Source: Chthonomonas sp. UBA2362
Lineage (GTDB): Bacteria; Armatimonadota; Fimbriimonadia; Fimbriimonadales; Fimbriimonadaceae
Assembly: GCA_002344135.1 (NCBI GenBank)
Contig: DDTO01000002.1
Coordinates: 732,794-796,793, forward strand
Reading direction: 5' to 3'
Length of the DNA: 64,000 bases
Shown piece after piece: positions 33,686 through 42,616 of this stretch. The notes under the pieces were generated by a model that was not told the DNA's origin, did no database searches, and was given only the letters and a program-made list of their open reading frames with translations. The number at the start of each line of letters is the position of its first letter. Positions within the stretch are counted from its first letter, which is position 1. A program made the translations under genes and the position numbers.

Positions 33686-34594
33686 CTAGCGGGTGATGCG
33701 CCATCGAGAGAACGGCAGCCAGATGCACTCCGAGCGCCCGATGATGGCATCCCGCGTCACGAGCCCCCAACCACGTCCGTCGAACGAGTTGTTGCGATTG
33801 TCGCCCATGAAGAGGTAGTGGCCAGGAGGGACGGGCTCCGCCGGCAGCCCCTTGACGATCTCCTGATCCTCTGGCGGTATCGCGAACTCCACAGCGTTAT
33901 AGGGGGGGCCGGGGTTGACGATGCCGTCGACGATGTTGATCGGGATTAGCTTGCCTTTGTACTTGACCAGGCGGAAGTCGGCACGGGGAACTTGGGCCTC
34001 GATTTCCTCGGGAGTGAGGTTTCGGAACCGGGTGCTACCGGGCGGATCGTTGACGGTGAAGCACTTGTATGGCTCGTCGACCGCCTTTCCATTGCGGTAA
34101 AGGACGTTGTTCGTCCACTCCACTACGTCGCCGGGTTTGCCCTGCAGTCGCTTGATGAAGTCGGTCTCGCCCTGATGCGCGAAAAGGGCGCGCTTCGGCG
34201 GCTTAAAGACCACGATGTCGCCGTTTTGCGGGTCGGAGTAGCGATAAACGAGCTTATTGGCGATGATGTAGTCCTTGATCTGCAAGGTCTGAATCATCGA
34301 TCCAGACGGGATGTAGAACGTCTGGACGAGGAACGGGCGGATGATCAGGAACACGAAGACGCCGGCATAGATCACGGCGTCGAGGAATTCGTTGAACAGC
34401 TTGGCGGCCGTGTAGCCACCGTAGCGCTGATGAGGCGCGGTTCTTGCCAGGTAGGGCCACAGTGCGAAACGGATGACCGTGCAGATCGCCACGAAGATCA
34501 CGACCTGACTAAGCGGCGTTCGGGCCAACCTGTCGACCCACCCCAAGAAGCCTTGGGGCTCCGCCGTTTGCGCCAGGAGCGTGGAAGTGAACAA
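33686..34594 (-). CDS. lepB: Signal peptidase I
   Basis: The protein has 302 residues from a TTG start 2 bp after the rplS stop. N-terminal membrane helices (about 30-48 and 70-90) precede the catalytic Ser in FYIPSGSMIQTL (about residue 99), the Lys in DFIKRLQG (about 152) and the GHYLFMGDNRNNSFDGRGWG box. It removes Sec and Tat signal peptides at the outer face of the inner membrane. It is the last gene of the trmD-rplS-lepB operon. Confidence 0.95.
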   Translation of the reverse strand: MFTSTLLAQTAEPQGFLGWVDRLARTPLSQVVIFVAICTVIRFALWPYLARTAPHQRYGGYTAAKLFNEFLDAVIYAGVFVFLIIRPFLVQTFYIPSGSMIQTLQIKDYIIANKLVYRYSDPQNGDIVVFKPPKRALFAHQGETDFIKRLQGKPGDVVEWTNNVLYRNGKAVDEPYKCFTVNDPPGSTRFRNLTPEEIEAQVPRADFRLVKYKGKLIPINIVDGIVNPGPPYNAVEFAIPPEDQEIVKGLPAEPVPPGHYLFMGDNRNNSFDGRGWGLVTRDAIIGRSECIWLPFSRWRITR

Positions 34595-34596
34595 GC

Positions 34597-34947
34597 CTAG
34601 CGTCGCTCTTTGATCCGGGCGTCTTTGCCGACCTTGTCGCGCAGGTAATACAGCTTCGCGCGGCGGACTCGACCGCGGCGAACGACCTCGAACTTAGCCA
34701 CCAGAGGCGAATGAAGCGGGAAGGTTCGCTCGACCCCCACGCCGTTGCTGATCTTGCGGAGGGTGACGTTCTCGGCTACGCCTCCGTGTCGGCAAGCGAG
34801 GACGACGCCTTCGAACACCTGTATGCGTTCTTTGCCCGCCTCGCGGACTTTGACGTGGGCTTTCACGGTGTCGCCGGGACGGATCACCGGCAGGTCCGTT
34901 TTGAGGTTTTCCTTGACGACGCTTTCGAGGATCGCTTGCTTGGACAT
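34597..34947 (-). CDS. rplS: 50S ribosomal protein L19
   Basis: The protein has 116 residues from the ATG at 34947 with GGAG 7 nt upstream. The L19 patterns PVIRPGDTVKAHVKVREAGKERIQVFEGVV, RKISNGVGVERTFPLHSPLV and VRRAKLYYLRD are all present. It lies at the 30S-50S interface. The operon order trmD-rplS is the usual one. Confidence 0.97.
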   Translation of the reverse strand: MSKQAILESVVKENLKTDLPVIRPGDTVKAHVKVREAGKERIQVFEGVVLACRHGGVAENVTLRKISNGVGVERTFPLHSPLVAKFEVVRRGRVRRAKLYYLRDKVGKDARIKERR

Positions 34948-35021
34948 GGTTCGACTCCGGCCCGAGACGGTTCCGCGCTCAGGCACACAAGAATACGCCC
35001 GGATTTCTCCCGGCGAGCCGC

Positions 35022-35732
35022 CTATTGTAGCAGATCGACATCGGACTTGGAGAGCCGAGCGCGGCAAAAGAGATCCGGTCTTTGCCGCCGAGTCGAGATC
35101 AGCGCGTGGCGGCGGCGCCATCGGGCAATAGCGCCGTGGTCGCCAGAGAGCAGCACCGCAGGCACCTGGAACCCCTCCCATTCACGGGGAAGGGTGAACT
35201 GAGGGTAACTGAGCAAGCCATCGGAGTGACTGTCGGCCCCGAGGCTGTCAGGGTCGCCGAGCACGCCCGGCAGGAGCCGCACCACCGCATCGGCAATAAG
35301 GAGCGCAGGGAACTCGCCTCCGGTTAGGACAAAGTCGCCGATGCTGAACACATCGCTCGCGTAGCGCTGCCGGATCCGGTCGTCGATCCCCTCGTAATGG
35401 CCGCAGAGGATCACGAGGTGATCGACGGAGGCGATATCGCGTGCGTGGCGCTGCTCGAAGCGCTCGCCATTCGGGTCGGTGAGGACGATTCGGTGGCCAG
35501 GCATGAGGTCGAGACTCTCGAGTGCCCGCCCGACTACGTCGGGCCGCATCACCATCCCCGGTCCGCCGCCACAGGGTCGTCCGTCGACGGTCCGGTGAGC
35601 GTCGGTGGCAAAGTCCCGCGGGTTGGTTGCTGCGAAGCTTACGATTCCCGTCTGCTCAGCGCGAGCGAGGATGCTGTGCCGCAGCGCCGGCAGCACCATT
35701 TCCGGGAACAGCGTGACGAAGTCGATTCGCAA
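35022..35732 (-). CDS. trmD: tRNA (guanine37-N1)-methyltransferase
   Basis: The protein has 236 residues from a TTG start at 35732, chosen because AGGAG lies 7 nt upstream and the product then begins LRIDFVTLFPEM, the conserved TrmD N-terminus. The trefoil-knot SAM site shows CGHYEGIDDR and SIGDFVLTGGEFPALLIADA. It methylates G37 of tRNAs reading CCN, CUN and CGG, preventing frameshifts. It is the first gene of the trmD-rplS-lepB operon. Confidence 0.96.
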   Translation of the reverse strand: MRIDFVTLFPEMVLPALRHSILARAEQTGIVSFAATNPRDFATDAHRTVDGRPCGGGPGMVMRPDVVGRALESLDLMPGHRIVLTDPNGERFEQRHARDIASVDHLVILCGHYEGIDDRIRQRYASDVFSIGDFVLTGGEFPALLIADAVVRLLPGVLGDPDSLGADSHSDGLLSYPQFTLPREWEGFQVPAVLLSGDHGAIARWRRRHALISTRRQRPDLFCRARLSKSDVDLLQ

Positions 35733-35828
35733 TGGGTGTCTCCTTCGTGCAAGGTTGGCATGAATCTCGGCAAGGTGGTTCCTCCGTCCCGGCGGAGCCA
35801 CCCGGCTCGGGTAACCTCGCCTTTCCGC

Positions 35829-35901
35829 GGGCCTGTAGCTCAGGGGTTAGAGCGGGCGGCTCATAACCGCTTGGTCGTGGGTTCGATCCCCACCGGGCCC
35901 A
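35829..35901 (+). tRNA. tRNA with CAT anticodon, probably tRNA-Ile2 (k2C34)
   Basis: A complete cloverleaf: 7-bp acceptor GGGCCTG/CGGGCCC, D arm GCTC...GAGC, anticodon stem GGCGG/CCGCT around loop CTCATAA, and T arm GTGGG/CCCAC with loop TTCGATC. The discriminator is A and no CCA is encoded. The anticodon arm (GGCGGCTCATAACCGCTTGG) closely resembles E. coli tRNA-Ile2, whose C34 is converted to lysidine by TilS, so Ile2 is preferred over elongator Met. Confidence 0.9.
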
Positions 35902-35935
35902 CTGAATTTGTAACCAATCCCCGGAGATGGGCCGT

Positions 35936-35941
35936 CATAAT
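35936..35941 (+). promoter_or_regulatory. -10-like box (CATAAT) upstream of the Gly-rich/dnaG genes
   Basis: CATAAT whose start site would fall near 35948. This excludes the ATG at 35927 and supports the TTG start at 35984. Confidence 0.35.
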
Positions 35942-35983
35942 GCTCGAACGGAACAGAAAGTAGGTTTCGGAGGCAGTCTAACC

Positions 35984-36874
35984 TTGAACAACAGCGTGAA
36001 ATCGATTTGCATCGCGGTAAGCGTTCTTTCGCTCGCCATGGCCGTGACCGCGCAGACGCGGCGGCCCGCGCCTCGCCCGGCGCCGACCTCGTCTTATAAG
36101 CCGAATCCGGCCGAGCGTTCGCTCGTCGGGATCAACCTGTACGACACTGGTACCCGGCTCGTGAAGGTCTACGGCACGCCCCATTCGATCGAAGCCATCG
36201 GAATCGGTGGCGGCGGAGCGGGTGGCGGCGGTGGCGCGGCCGGTCGAGGGGGCGCACCGGGAGCCATCGGCCCCGGAGGCGGTGGGGGACGATCGTCCGG
36301 CGGTGGCGCCGGTGGCGCGGCTCCGACCAGCGTCGACTGGATCATCCCCGGAGATCGCGGCCTCATCGGCGACCCCTTCCAGGAGGGAACCCGCGGCTGG
36401 AACCAACTCGGCGTAGCCCCCGAACCCGGCGCAGCCGGTGGCGGCGGAACACGAGGCGGGCCGATGATGGGTCCGGGCGGCCGAGGCGGCCCGATGCCCG
36501 GCGCGGGTCCTGCTGCCGGTGGTGGCGGAGCGACCGGCGGCGGCTCGGGTGACAAGGTGGTGTTCACTCGCTGGGTGTACAACCGTGGCGCGGGGAAGTA
36601 CGGCTTCATCATGGACAAGCAGAATCGCGTCGTCCAAATCGAAGCCATCGGCCTCGAGGATAAGAAGGTCCGCACTTCGAAAGGCATCGGCTTCGGAGCC
36701 ACTTTCAAGGACCTCATTCTGAAGTACGGTCCGCCAGACGGATACGAGATCAACGGCGACAACATCATGGTGCGATACCTGGTGAAGAACAAGGTCGCCT
36801 TCAAGCTGACTCGCGTCCGGCCGAACGGCCCGCAAGTGGTCACTGGCGTGGTAGTGGCCGCCGGAAAGAGCTAA
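35984..36874 (+). CDS. Secreted Gly-rich protein with split beta domain
   Basis: The chosen start is TTG at 35984 with GGAGG 10 nt upstream, giving 296 residues; an ATG at 35927 is upstream of the likely transcription start. The signal peptide is followed by LVGINLYDTGTRLVKVYGTPHSIEAI. Two Gly-rich low-complexity runs (about 70-110 and 150-190) come next, then a C-terminal domain (YGFIMDKQNRVVQIEAIGLEDKK ... ILKYGPPDGYEI). The two halves look like one folded module interrupted by flexible Gly loops. Function is unknown. It lies 9 bp before dnaG. Confidence 0.7.
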   Translation: MNNSVKSICIAVSVLSLAMAVTAQTRRPAPRPAPTSSYKPNPAERSLVGINLYDTGTRLVKVYGTPHSIEAIGIGGGGAGGGGGAAGRGGAPGAIGPGGGGGRSSGGGAGGAAPTSVDWIIPGDRGLIGDPFQEGTRGWNQLGVAPEPGAAGGGGTRGGPMMGPGGRGGPMPGAGPAAGGGGATGGGSGDKVVFTRWVYNRGAGKYGFIMDKQNRVVQIEAIGLEDKKVRTSKGIGFGATFKDLILKYGPPDGYEINGDNIMVRYLVKNKVAFKLTRVRPNGPQVVTGVVVAAGKS

Positions 36875-36883
36875 GACTGTAGA

Positions 36884-38629
36884 GTGCCCAACGAGATCGA
36901 CCTCGTCCGCGCGCGGATCAACATCGTCGATCTCGTTGGGCAGCGGGTCCTCCTTAAGAGGGCCGGCAAAGAATGGACGGGTCTTTGTCCGTTTCACGAC
37001 GACAAGAACCCGTCCTTTCGCGTCTCTGAGACCCTCGGCCGATACAAGTGTTGGGCGTGCGGTGCTTCCGGCGACATCTTCAAGTGGGTCATGGAGACCC
37101 AGCGCGTGGATTTCCGCGAAGCCCTCGAAATGCTCGCCCGCGATGCCGGCGTCACCCTTTCGCATCGCCCGAGCGGTGAGACCAAGTCGAAGCGCGAAAC
37201 CTACACCCAAGCGATGGCCATCGCCCTGCGCTTCTTCAGGGACGAACTTCCCAAAGCCAGCCATGCTCGCGAATACTGCGAATCTCGCGGCCTCGACGAA
37301 GCGACGATCCTCGAGTGGCAGATCGGTTACGCACCGGACATCGGCGACGCCTTGGCCTCCCGTATCAAGCGCGACGGAATCCCGCTTGCCGATGCACAGG
37401 AACTCTTCTTGGTCGACTCCGATGCCGGCGGCGGGTTCTACGATCGATTTCGGGGTCGCCTCATCTTCCCCATCCACGACGAACGCGGCGCGCTGGTCGC
37501 CTTCGGAGGCCGTTTGTTGGGCGATGGCATACCGAAGTACATCAATAGCGGCGATACCCCACTGTATTCGAAGCGCCGCGTGCTCTACGGCATGCATAAG
37601 GCGAAGGAGGCGATCGCCGCAAAGGGTCAGGCGGTCCTCGTCGAGGGCTACCTCGACGTCATCGCCTGCCACCGCGCAGGTGTCCGTACCGCTTTGGCTT
37701 CCCTCGGAACCGCGTTGAGCGAGGACCACGCCAAACTCCTCAAGCGGTGGTGCAAGGAGGTCGTCATCCTCTACGACGCCGACCCTGCCGGGCAGAATGC
37801 CGCCGAGAGGGCGGCGGACGTTCTTCAGGCGGAGGGCCTCTCCCCCCGTATCGCTCTCCTGCCGTCCGGCGAGGATCCCGACACGCTACTGCGATCGGTC
37901 GGACCGGCCGCCGTTCTTCGCGTGACCGAAGGCGGAGTGACACCTCTCGACTATCGCCTCAAGCAATTGGGTGAGCGGCTCGATCCTTCCACCGACGAGT
38001 ATTGGCAAGAAGTCGTTCACGCGATCGCGAAGGAGCCCAGCGCGGTCGAACGGTCGAAGCACATGATAGCGCTCTCGAACCGGCATCCCGCTGAGCGCGA
38101 TCCCGAACGGGCGCTCCGGAATCTCCGAAGGCAGGTCGCGGCGGCGGGGAGGCGGCTTCGACAGTCTCGTCGATTTGCCGAGAACGCTACGAAGCCCGCC
38201 GAAGTCGTAGTGGATCGCTCCCTCCATCCCTTCGAGCAGACGCTTTTTCGTGCGCTCCTCGAGGAAGACCTTCGCGAGCGCGCCCATCTAGCCATCCAGG
38301 ACGAGCGCTTGTTCCTCACGCAAACCGGACTGGAACTGTCGCGCGCCTTTTGCGAAGCGTTCCCCGAGCGGCCTCCGCTCGGGCCGCCGGCGAATTGGCT
38401 AAGCCATCTCGAGCCGGAGTGGGCACGTCAACGGCTCGGTGATCTCGGACTTGACCAAACGGTCAAAATCGACGGCGACGAGCTATCGGGGGCGGTTTCA
38501 CGGCTCCGGCTGGAACTCGAGAAGCGGTCCATTCGCGAAATGCACCGCGACACCCAACTCGACGACGAGGGTTTGGCCGAAGTCGCTCGACGACTGCGCA
38601 AGGTCGCAGGAACCGAAGCTTCCGGTTAG
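36884..38629 (+). CDS. dnaG: DNA primase
   Basis: The protein has 581 residues from a GTG start. The N-terminal CHC2 zinc-binding motif is CPFHDDKNPSFRVSE...CWACG. The catalytic core and TOPRIM domain follow, with VLVEGYLDVIACHRAG and ILYDADPAGQNAAERA. The C-terminal helicase-interaction region (about 430-581) is poorly conserved, as usual. It synthesises RNA primers at the replication fork. It lies 9 bp after the Gly-rich gene and shares 4 bp with the convergent gene at 38626. Confidence 0.96.
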   Translation: MPNEIDLVRARINIVDLVGQRVLLKRAGKEWTGLCPFHDDKNPSFRVSETLGRYKCWACGASGDIFKWVMETQRVDFREALEMLARDAGVTLSHRPSGETKSKRETYTQAMAIALRFFRDELPKASHAREYCESRGLDEATILEWQIGYAPDIGDALASRIKRDGIPLADAQELFLVDSDAGGGFYDRFRGRLIFPIHDERGALVAFGGRLLGDGIPKYINSGDTPLYSKRRVLYGMHKAKEAIAAKGQAVLVEGYLDVIACHRAGVRTALASLGTALSEDHAKLLKRWCKEVVILYDADPAGQNAAERAADVLQAEGLSPRIALLPSGEDPDTLLRSVGPAAVLRVTEGGVTPLDYRLKQLGERLDPSTDEYWQEVVHAIAKEPSAVERSKHMIALSNRHPAERDPERALRNLRRQVAAAGRRLRQSRRFAENATKPAEVVVDRSLHPFEQTLFRALLEEDLRERAHLAIQDERLFLTQTGLELSRAFCEAFPERPPLGPPANWLSHLEPEWARQRLGDLGLDQTVKIDGDELSGAVSRLRLELEKRSIREMHRDTQLDDEGLAEVARRLRKVAGTEASG

Positions 38630-38988
38630 AACCCGGCCATCCCGTAGTAGGCCTTCACTTCTGGCTTGAGCCAGCAGATCAGCAAGGGGAGGCAAACCAC
38701 GATCGGGCAACACAGGCCGATCGGAACGAGGATGTTGATCAGGTGGGCGACCCAAGCCCAGGAGCGACGCGGCAGCGCGATCATGACCAGATTGAGGATG
38801 ACGAACAATACCCCGGTGACGATCGTCAGCACGCCGACCTGACCGATGACCTCGGGCTCGAACACGTCGGATCGAAGAGCCTCACGGTCTCGATAGAGCC
38901 ACCAGCCCAGCAACGCGAGCCCGACGTTGGCAAGGGCTAGGAAGACGCAGTAGGCTCGGTACCAGGCGAGGACCTTGGGTGGGCTCAT
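38626..38988 (-). CDS. Small polytopic membrane protein, unrecognised
   Basis: The 120-residue protein has hydrophobic segments at about 12-30, 50-72 and 80-105, plus a Cys-containing stretch (IGLCCPIVVCLPLLICW). No family is recognised with confidence. The ATG overlaps the stop of the upstream carbon-nitrogen hydrolase gene (ATGA), so the two are probably translated together. Confidence 0.65.
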   Translation of the reverse strand: MSPPKVLAWYRAYCVFLALANVGLALLGWWLYRDREALRSDVFEPEVIGQVGVLTIVTGVLFVILNLVMIALPRRSWAWVAHLINILVPIGLCCPIVVCLPLLICWLKPEVKAYYGMAGF

Positions 38989-39803
38989 CGTTTCGGTTCG
39001 GTAAGGCGACCATACAGTTCGGGGCGGCGAGAATCGAACGTCGCCATCTCGTATTGCCCAGGAATGACGACAGTACGCTTGAATCTAGCCTCGGCGAGAT
39101 CGAGATCGGCAACGAGCACCTCCTCGGCATCCCCCGCTCGGAACAGAGCCTCGCCCGAGGGGGCGAAGATGCCGCTCGAGCCGATGAAGCCGAAGCCGTT
39201 TTCTTCACCGATCCGGTTGCACGCGGCGAGGAAGACTCGGTTCTCGGCGGCCCGTACCGGAGCAACCAAGGACGGGGCGATGCTCGCCTTGCGGGGCCAG
39301 TTCGTCGGCAGGGCGATCAGATCGGCGCCGTCGAGGGCGAGGATCCGGCTGGGTTCTGGCTGCCTGAGATCGAAGCAGATCAAAACTCCGATGCGGCCGA
39401 CGCTGGTGTCGAAGACCGTGAAGGCGTCACCACCCGCGACGAAGCGGTCGAGTCCGAGCCAGGGCAAATGCGCCTTCCGATACAGACCGCGCTTGCCGTC
39501 GTAGAAGATAGCGGCCGAGTTGTAGAGGGCGCCCGAGGTCGACTCAGCGAATCCGACGACGAGGATCATCCCGAGGCGCTCGCAAGCCACCGCGAGCCGA
39601 TCCAAACTCTCGTGGTCGGCCGGGATGGCGATTCGACGGGCGTCTTCCAAGGTCGAGACGCAGTATCCGGTGAGGAAAGCCTCCGGAAACACCGCAACCT
39701 GGACGCCCTGATCCGCCAGCCGTTCGATCGCCTGAACGGCGTTGGCGGCGTTGGCGCCAGGGTCGTTGAAGACCACGTCGGACTGGACGCACGCGACTCT
39801 CAT
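38985..39803 (-). CDS. Carbon-nitrogen hydrolase (nitrilase superfamily)
   Basis: The protein has 272 residues from the ATG at 39803, where the product starts MRVACVQSDVVFNDP, the classic nitrilase strand. The catalytic triad is visible: Glu in VFPEAFLTGY, Lys in YRKAHLPW and Cys in VLICFDLRQPE. It probably hydrolyses an amide such as an omega-amide or carbamoyl compound; the substrate is unknown. CAAACT lies 7 nt upstream. It is coupled to the small membrane protein downstream. Confidence 0.88.
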   Translation of the reverse strand: MRVACVQSDVVFNDPGANAANAVQAIERLADQGVQVAVFPEAFLTGYCVSTLEDARRIAIPADHESLDRLAVACERLGMILVVGFAESTSGALYNSAAIFYDGKRGLYRKAHLPWLGLDRFVAGGDAFTVFDTSVGRIGVLICFDLRQPEPSRILALDGADLIALPTNWPRKASIAPSLVAPVRAAENRVFLAACNRIGEENGFGFIGSSGIFAPSGEALFRAGDAEEVLVADLDLAEARFKRTVVIPGQYEMATFDSRRPELYGRLTEPKR

Positions 39804-39860
39804 CGCGCCGAGTTTGGCAGACCGATCAACCTGCGGACCGCGGGGTACTCTCACTCTTGG

Positions 39861-40835
39861 ATGAGTGTGACGCCGGGGATCGCCAAGGACTTCTTGCGCG
39901 AGGTCGAAGCCGCCGACCGAATTTACATCGGGACGCATCTCAATCCGGACGGCGACGCCATCGGCAGCGCCTTGGCAGTCGCTTTGTTCCTCGACGCTCT
40001 GGGCAGGCCGAACGAGGTTCTTTGCAACGACTTGCCGCCCTACAACCTCAGGTTTCTGCCTTCGGTCGATCGTGTACGACTCGCGCCCGAGGGTCCGGCG
40101 AGTTTGGCCATCTTGGTCGATCTCGACTCCTCCAGCCGGTTGGGCAAGATCCGGCCGTTCGTCGAGACGTGCCCGCGGATGATCGTGATCGACCACCACG
40201 TGCCACACGAAGCTCCCGGTGATCTCCGGATCGTCGATACGGCTTCGCCGGCGACCGCCGCGATCCTTTACGATCTGTTCAAGGCGAGCTTGGCCGAGAT
40301 TACGCCCGATATCGCGACCTGCCTCCTTGCCGGGATCATCACGGATACCGGCAGTTTCCGATTCTCGAACACCACGCCGCACTCCCTGACGATTTCCGCC
40401 GACCTGCTTGCAAGAGGCGGGAACATCGTTCGTATCGGCGAAGAAGTGTTCCAGAAGAAGCAACTGCCGGCGGTTCGGCTCCTAGGTCGGTGCATTGCCA
40501 AGATGAAGCTCGCCCTCGGCGACCGCTTGGCTTGGTCGGCTCTCTCGCACCGAGATTTCGAGGAGTCCGGCGCTACCGAAGAACATACGGAGGGGCTTGC
40601 AAACGAACTTCTCAGCGTCGATACGGTCCAGGTGGCCGCTTTGATCCGCGAACCGCTGCCCGGCAAGGTTCGGGCGAGCCTCCGCTCACGTGGGGATTTC
40701 GATGTGGCCTCCGTCGCCAGGCAGTTCGGCGGGGGAGGTCACAAGAACGCGGCCGGCTGTACCTTCGATACAAGCTTGGAGGAGGCGGAGCGGGCGTTGG
40801 TATCCGCGCTCGAGTCATGCTTGGCATCCTCGTAG
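39861..40835 (+). CDS. nrnA: DHH/DHHA1 phosphoesterase, NrnA-like oligoribonuclease/pAp phosphatase
   Basis: The protein has 324 residues. DHH motifs are present: IGTHLNPDGDAIGSALA, ILVDLD, the signature IDHHV and GIITDTGSFRFSNT. The DHHA1 domain ends with RSRGDFDVASVARQFGGGGHKNAAG. NrnA degrades nanoRNAs and pAp. The end overlaps the truB start by 19 bp, so the two are translationally coupled. Confidence 0.9.
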   Translation: MSVTPGIAKDFLREVEAADRIYIGTHLNPDGDAIGSALAVALFLDALGRPNEVLCNDLPPYNLRFLPSVDRVRLAPEGPASLAILVDLDSSSRLGKIRPFVETCPRMIVIDHHVPHEAPGDLRIVDTASPATAAILYDLFKASLAEITPDIATCLLAGIITDTGSFRFSNTTPHSLTISADLLARGGNIVRIGEEVFQKKQLPAVRLLGRCIAKMKLALGDRLAWSALSHRDFEESGATEEHTEGLANELLSVDTVQVAALIREPLPGKVRASLRSRGDFDVASVARQFGGGGHKNAAGCTFDTSLEEAERALVSALESCLASS

Positions 40836-41674
40836 TCGACAAGCCGCCCGGCATGACGTCGCACGATGTCGTCGACCATGTCCGTCGCCGGCTGGGGACT
40901 CGCCGGGTCGGTCACGCGGGCTCCCTTGATCCCATGGCGACCGGCGTCCTGGTGGTTGCCGTCGGTCCGGCAACCCGGTTCTTGCAGTACCTCCCGCTAG
41001 AACCTAAGGAGTACGAAGCCGAGATCGCATTCGGGGTGGAAACGGACACCCAAGACGCCGAGGGCGAAGTCGTCAGGCGAACCGATCCGTCGCCCGATCT
41101 GGACAAACGGATCGACGATTTGCTCCCGCGGTTGCTCGGCCCGATCGAGCAGCTGCCCCCTATGTACAGCGCGGTGAAAAGAGCCGGCAAGCCCCTCTAC
41201 GCCTATGCTCGCAAGGGTGAAGAGGTCGAACGGACCCCGAGGACAGTCTATGTGGACGCGTTCGAACTCATCGACGAGCGCCGATTTCGGATCGTCTGCT
41301 CGGGCGGGACGTACGTTCGCACCCTGGCCCACGACCTCGGCCAGAAGCTCGGCTGTGGGGCACACCTGAGCGCGCTGCGGAGAACCCGAGCGGGCAAGTT
41401 CGGCCTGGATCGGGCGATTCCACTCGATGAGGTGGAAGCGGTCCGGCTCTTGAGCCTCGGCGAGGCGCTGGAGCCGATGCCGATCGTCCGGCTCGATGCG
41501 GTCGGGGTCGGCGCGATTCGCGAGGGCCGGACGATCGAGCGTGCCGCGCTCGCTCCGCTCGTCGCGTTGGCCGAACCGGACGGCCAAGTGTTCAGCGTGG
41601 CCCGGGTCGAAGGCAACCGACTTCATCCGCAGTGCGTCATTCCATCTGAGGCCATGCGAAGTGGTTTGGTTTGA
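40817..41674 (+). CDS. truB: tRNA pseudouridine(55) synthase
   Basis: The protein has 285 residues from the ATG at 40817. The motif GHAGSLDPMATGVLVV holds the catalytic Asp (residue 38), followed by QLPPMYSAVKRAGKPLY and CSGGTYVRTLAHDLG. The C-terminal PUA-like part is short. It isomerises U55 in the T loop of tRNAs. The chromosomal link of truB to nrnA and translation genes is common. Confidence 0.95.
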   Translation: MLGILVVDKPPGMTSHDVVDHVRRRLGTRRVGHAGSLDPMATGVLVVAVGPATRFLQYLPLEPKEYEAEIAFGVETDTQDAEGEVVRRTDPSPDLDKRIDDLLPRLLGPIEQLPPMYSAVKRAGKPLYAYARKGEEVERTPRTVYVDAFELIDERRFRIVCSGGTYVRTLAHDLGQKLGCGAHLSALRRTRAGKFGLDRAIPLDEVEAVRLLSLGEALEPMPIVRLDAVGVGAIREGRTIERAALAPLVALAEPDGQVFSVARVEGNRLHPQCVIPSEAMRSGLV

Positions 41675-42176
41675 CCGGGATTGGAGTCGCAGGCGCCTAG
41701 CCGGGCACTTGCTGTGGTTTCTGGGGTGGCTGGGCGTCACCGTCTTCGCGATTTTCCTCACACCTTCGGCTCAGGGGCACGGCACTCATCAGCAATTGGG
41801 GTTGCCGCCGTGCCCGAGCGTGCTGGCATTCAACCGGCCGTGCCCGGGATGTGGGCTGACGACGAGCTTCACGGCTCTCCTCCACGGGGACTTCGCGGCT
41901 TCCTGGAAGGCGAATCCGTTCGGTCCGATCTTCTATGTCCTCTGGGCTGCTTCCGCTTGGGCCTGCCTGTACGGATATTGGAAGTGCAGGCGGTTCAACA
42001 CGGATGGGCCGCTGGCTAGCCGCACGCTCACGGCACTAGTCGCGGTGTTCTTCGCCTTCGGGATCGTGCGGTTCTTCACCACGAAGTACCCTGCAACTTG
42101 GATCGGGTCGTCCGAGCCAAGCCTGACCAAAAAGTCGGAAGCCCGGGCGCGAGGTGGATTGAACCGAGTCGATTAG
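41661..42176 (+). CDS. DUF2752 family membrane protein
   Basis: The protein has 171 residues from a GTG at 41661 that overlaps truB by 14 bp. The DUF2752 pattern CPSVLAFNRPCPGCGLTTSF is present (conserved Cys pairs), with membrane helices at about 15-35, 85-105 and 120-140. Function is unknown. Its stop shares 4 bp with the convergent Nudix gene stop. Confidence 0.8.
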   Translation: MVWFDRDWSRRRLAGHLLWFLGWLGVTVFAIFLTPSAQGHGTHQQLGLPPCPSVLAFNRPCPGCGLTTSFTALLHGDFAASWKANPFGPIFYVLWAASAWACLYGYWKCRRFNTDGPLASRTLTALVAVFFAFGIVRFFTTKYPATWIGSSEPSLTKKSEARARGGLNRVD

Positions 42177-42616
42177 TACCCATCGTCTTCGAGAAGCGAA
42201 GCCACGCCGATGCAATAATCCACTACCAAGCGCGCCACCGGAACGAGCGGCATGGTTGGGGCAGTTGCTAGCTCGATCCAGTCGCATAGATCGGTTGAAC
42301 CGTCCGCCTCAGGACGCAATTGTCCGCCGATGACCCGAGCCTCATAGATGATTCGAACGACCCGCACCCGCTCGCTCGGCCCATCGAATACTTCGGACTC
42401 GACCCAGGCGACGGGCCCAAGTTCGATTTCATAGCCAGTCTCTTCCGACAGTTCACGTGCGACGCCGTCGGGGATCGATTCGTCGAAGTCGATGCCGCCG
42501 CCGGGCAATGTCCACTTGCCGGCATCGTTCGGAATCTGCTCCGATATCCGACAGAGGAGGATACGGCCCTCGCGGACGATCGACGCGTAGCCGTGAACCT
42601 GCGTCCGCTCGGTCAC
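42173..42616 (-). CDS. Nudix hydrolase
   Basis: The protein has 147 residues from a GTG at 42616 that overlaps the mutM stop (GTGA). The Nudix box GGGIDFDESIPDGVARELSEETGY fits GX5EX7REUXEEXGU. Translational coupling to mutM suggests sanitation of oxidised nucleotides, an inference from context; other NDP-X substrates are possible. Confidence 0.88.
   Translation of the reverse strand: MTERTQVHGYASIVREGRILLCRISEQIPNDAGKWTLPGGGIDFDESIPDGVARELSEETGYEIELGPVAWVESEVFDGPSERVRVVRIIYEARVIGGQLRPEADGSTDLCDWIELATAPTMPLVPVARLVVDYCIGVASLLEDDGY

Noticed and set aside
35978..37729. A 583-codon minus-strand frame across the Gly-rich gene and dnaG
   Set aside because: It is antisense to dnaG, which has CHC2 and TOPRIM motifs, and its product shows no family features.
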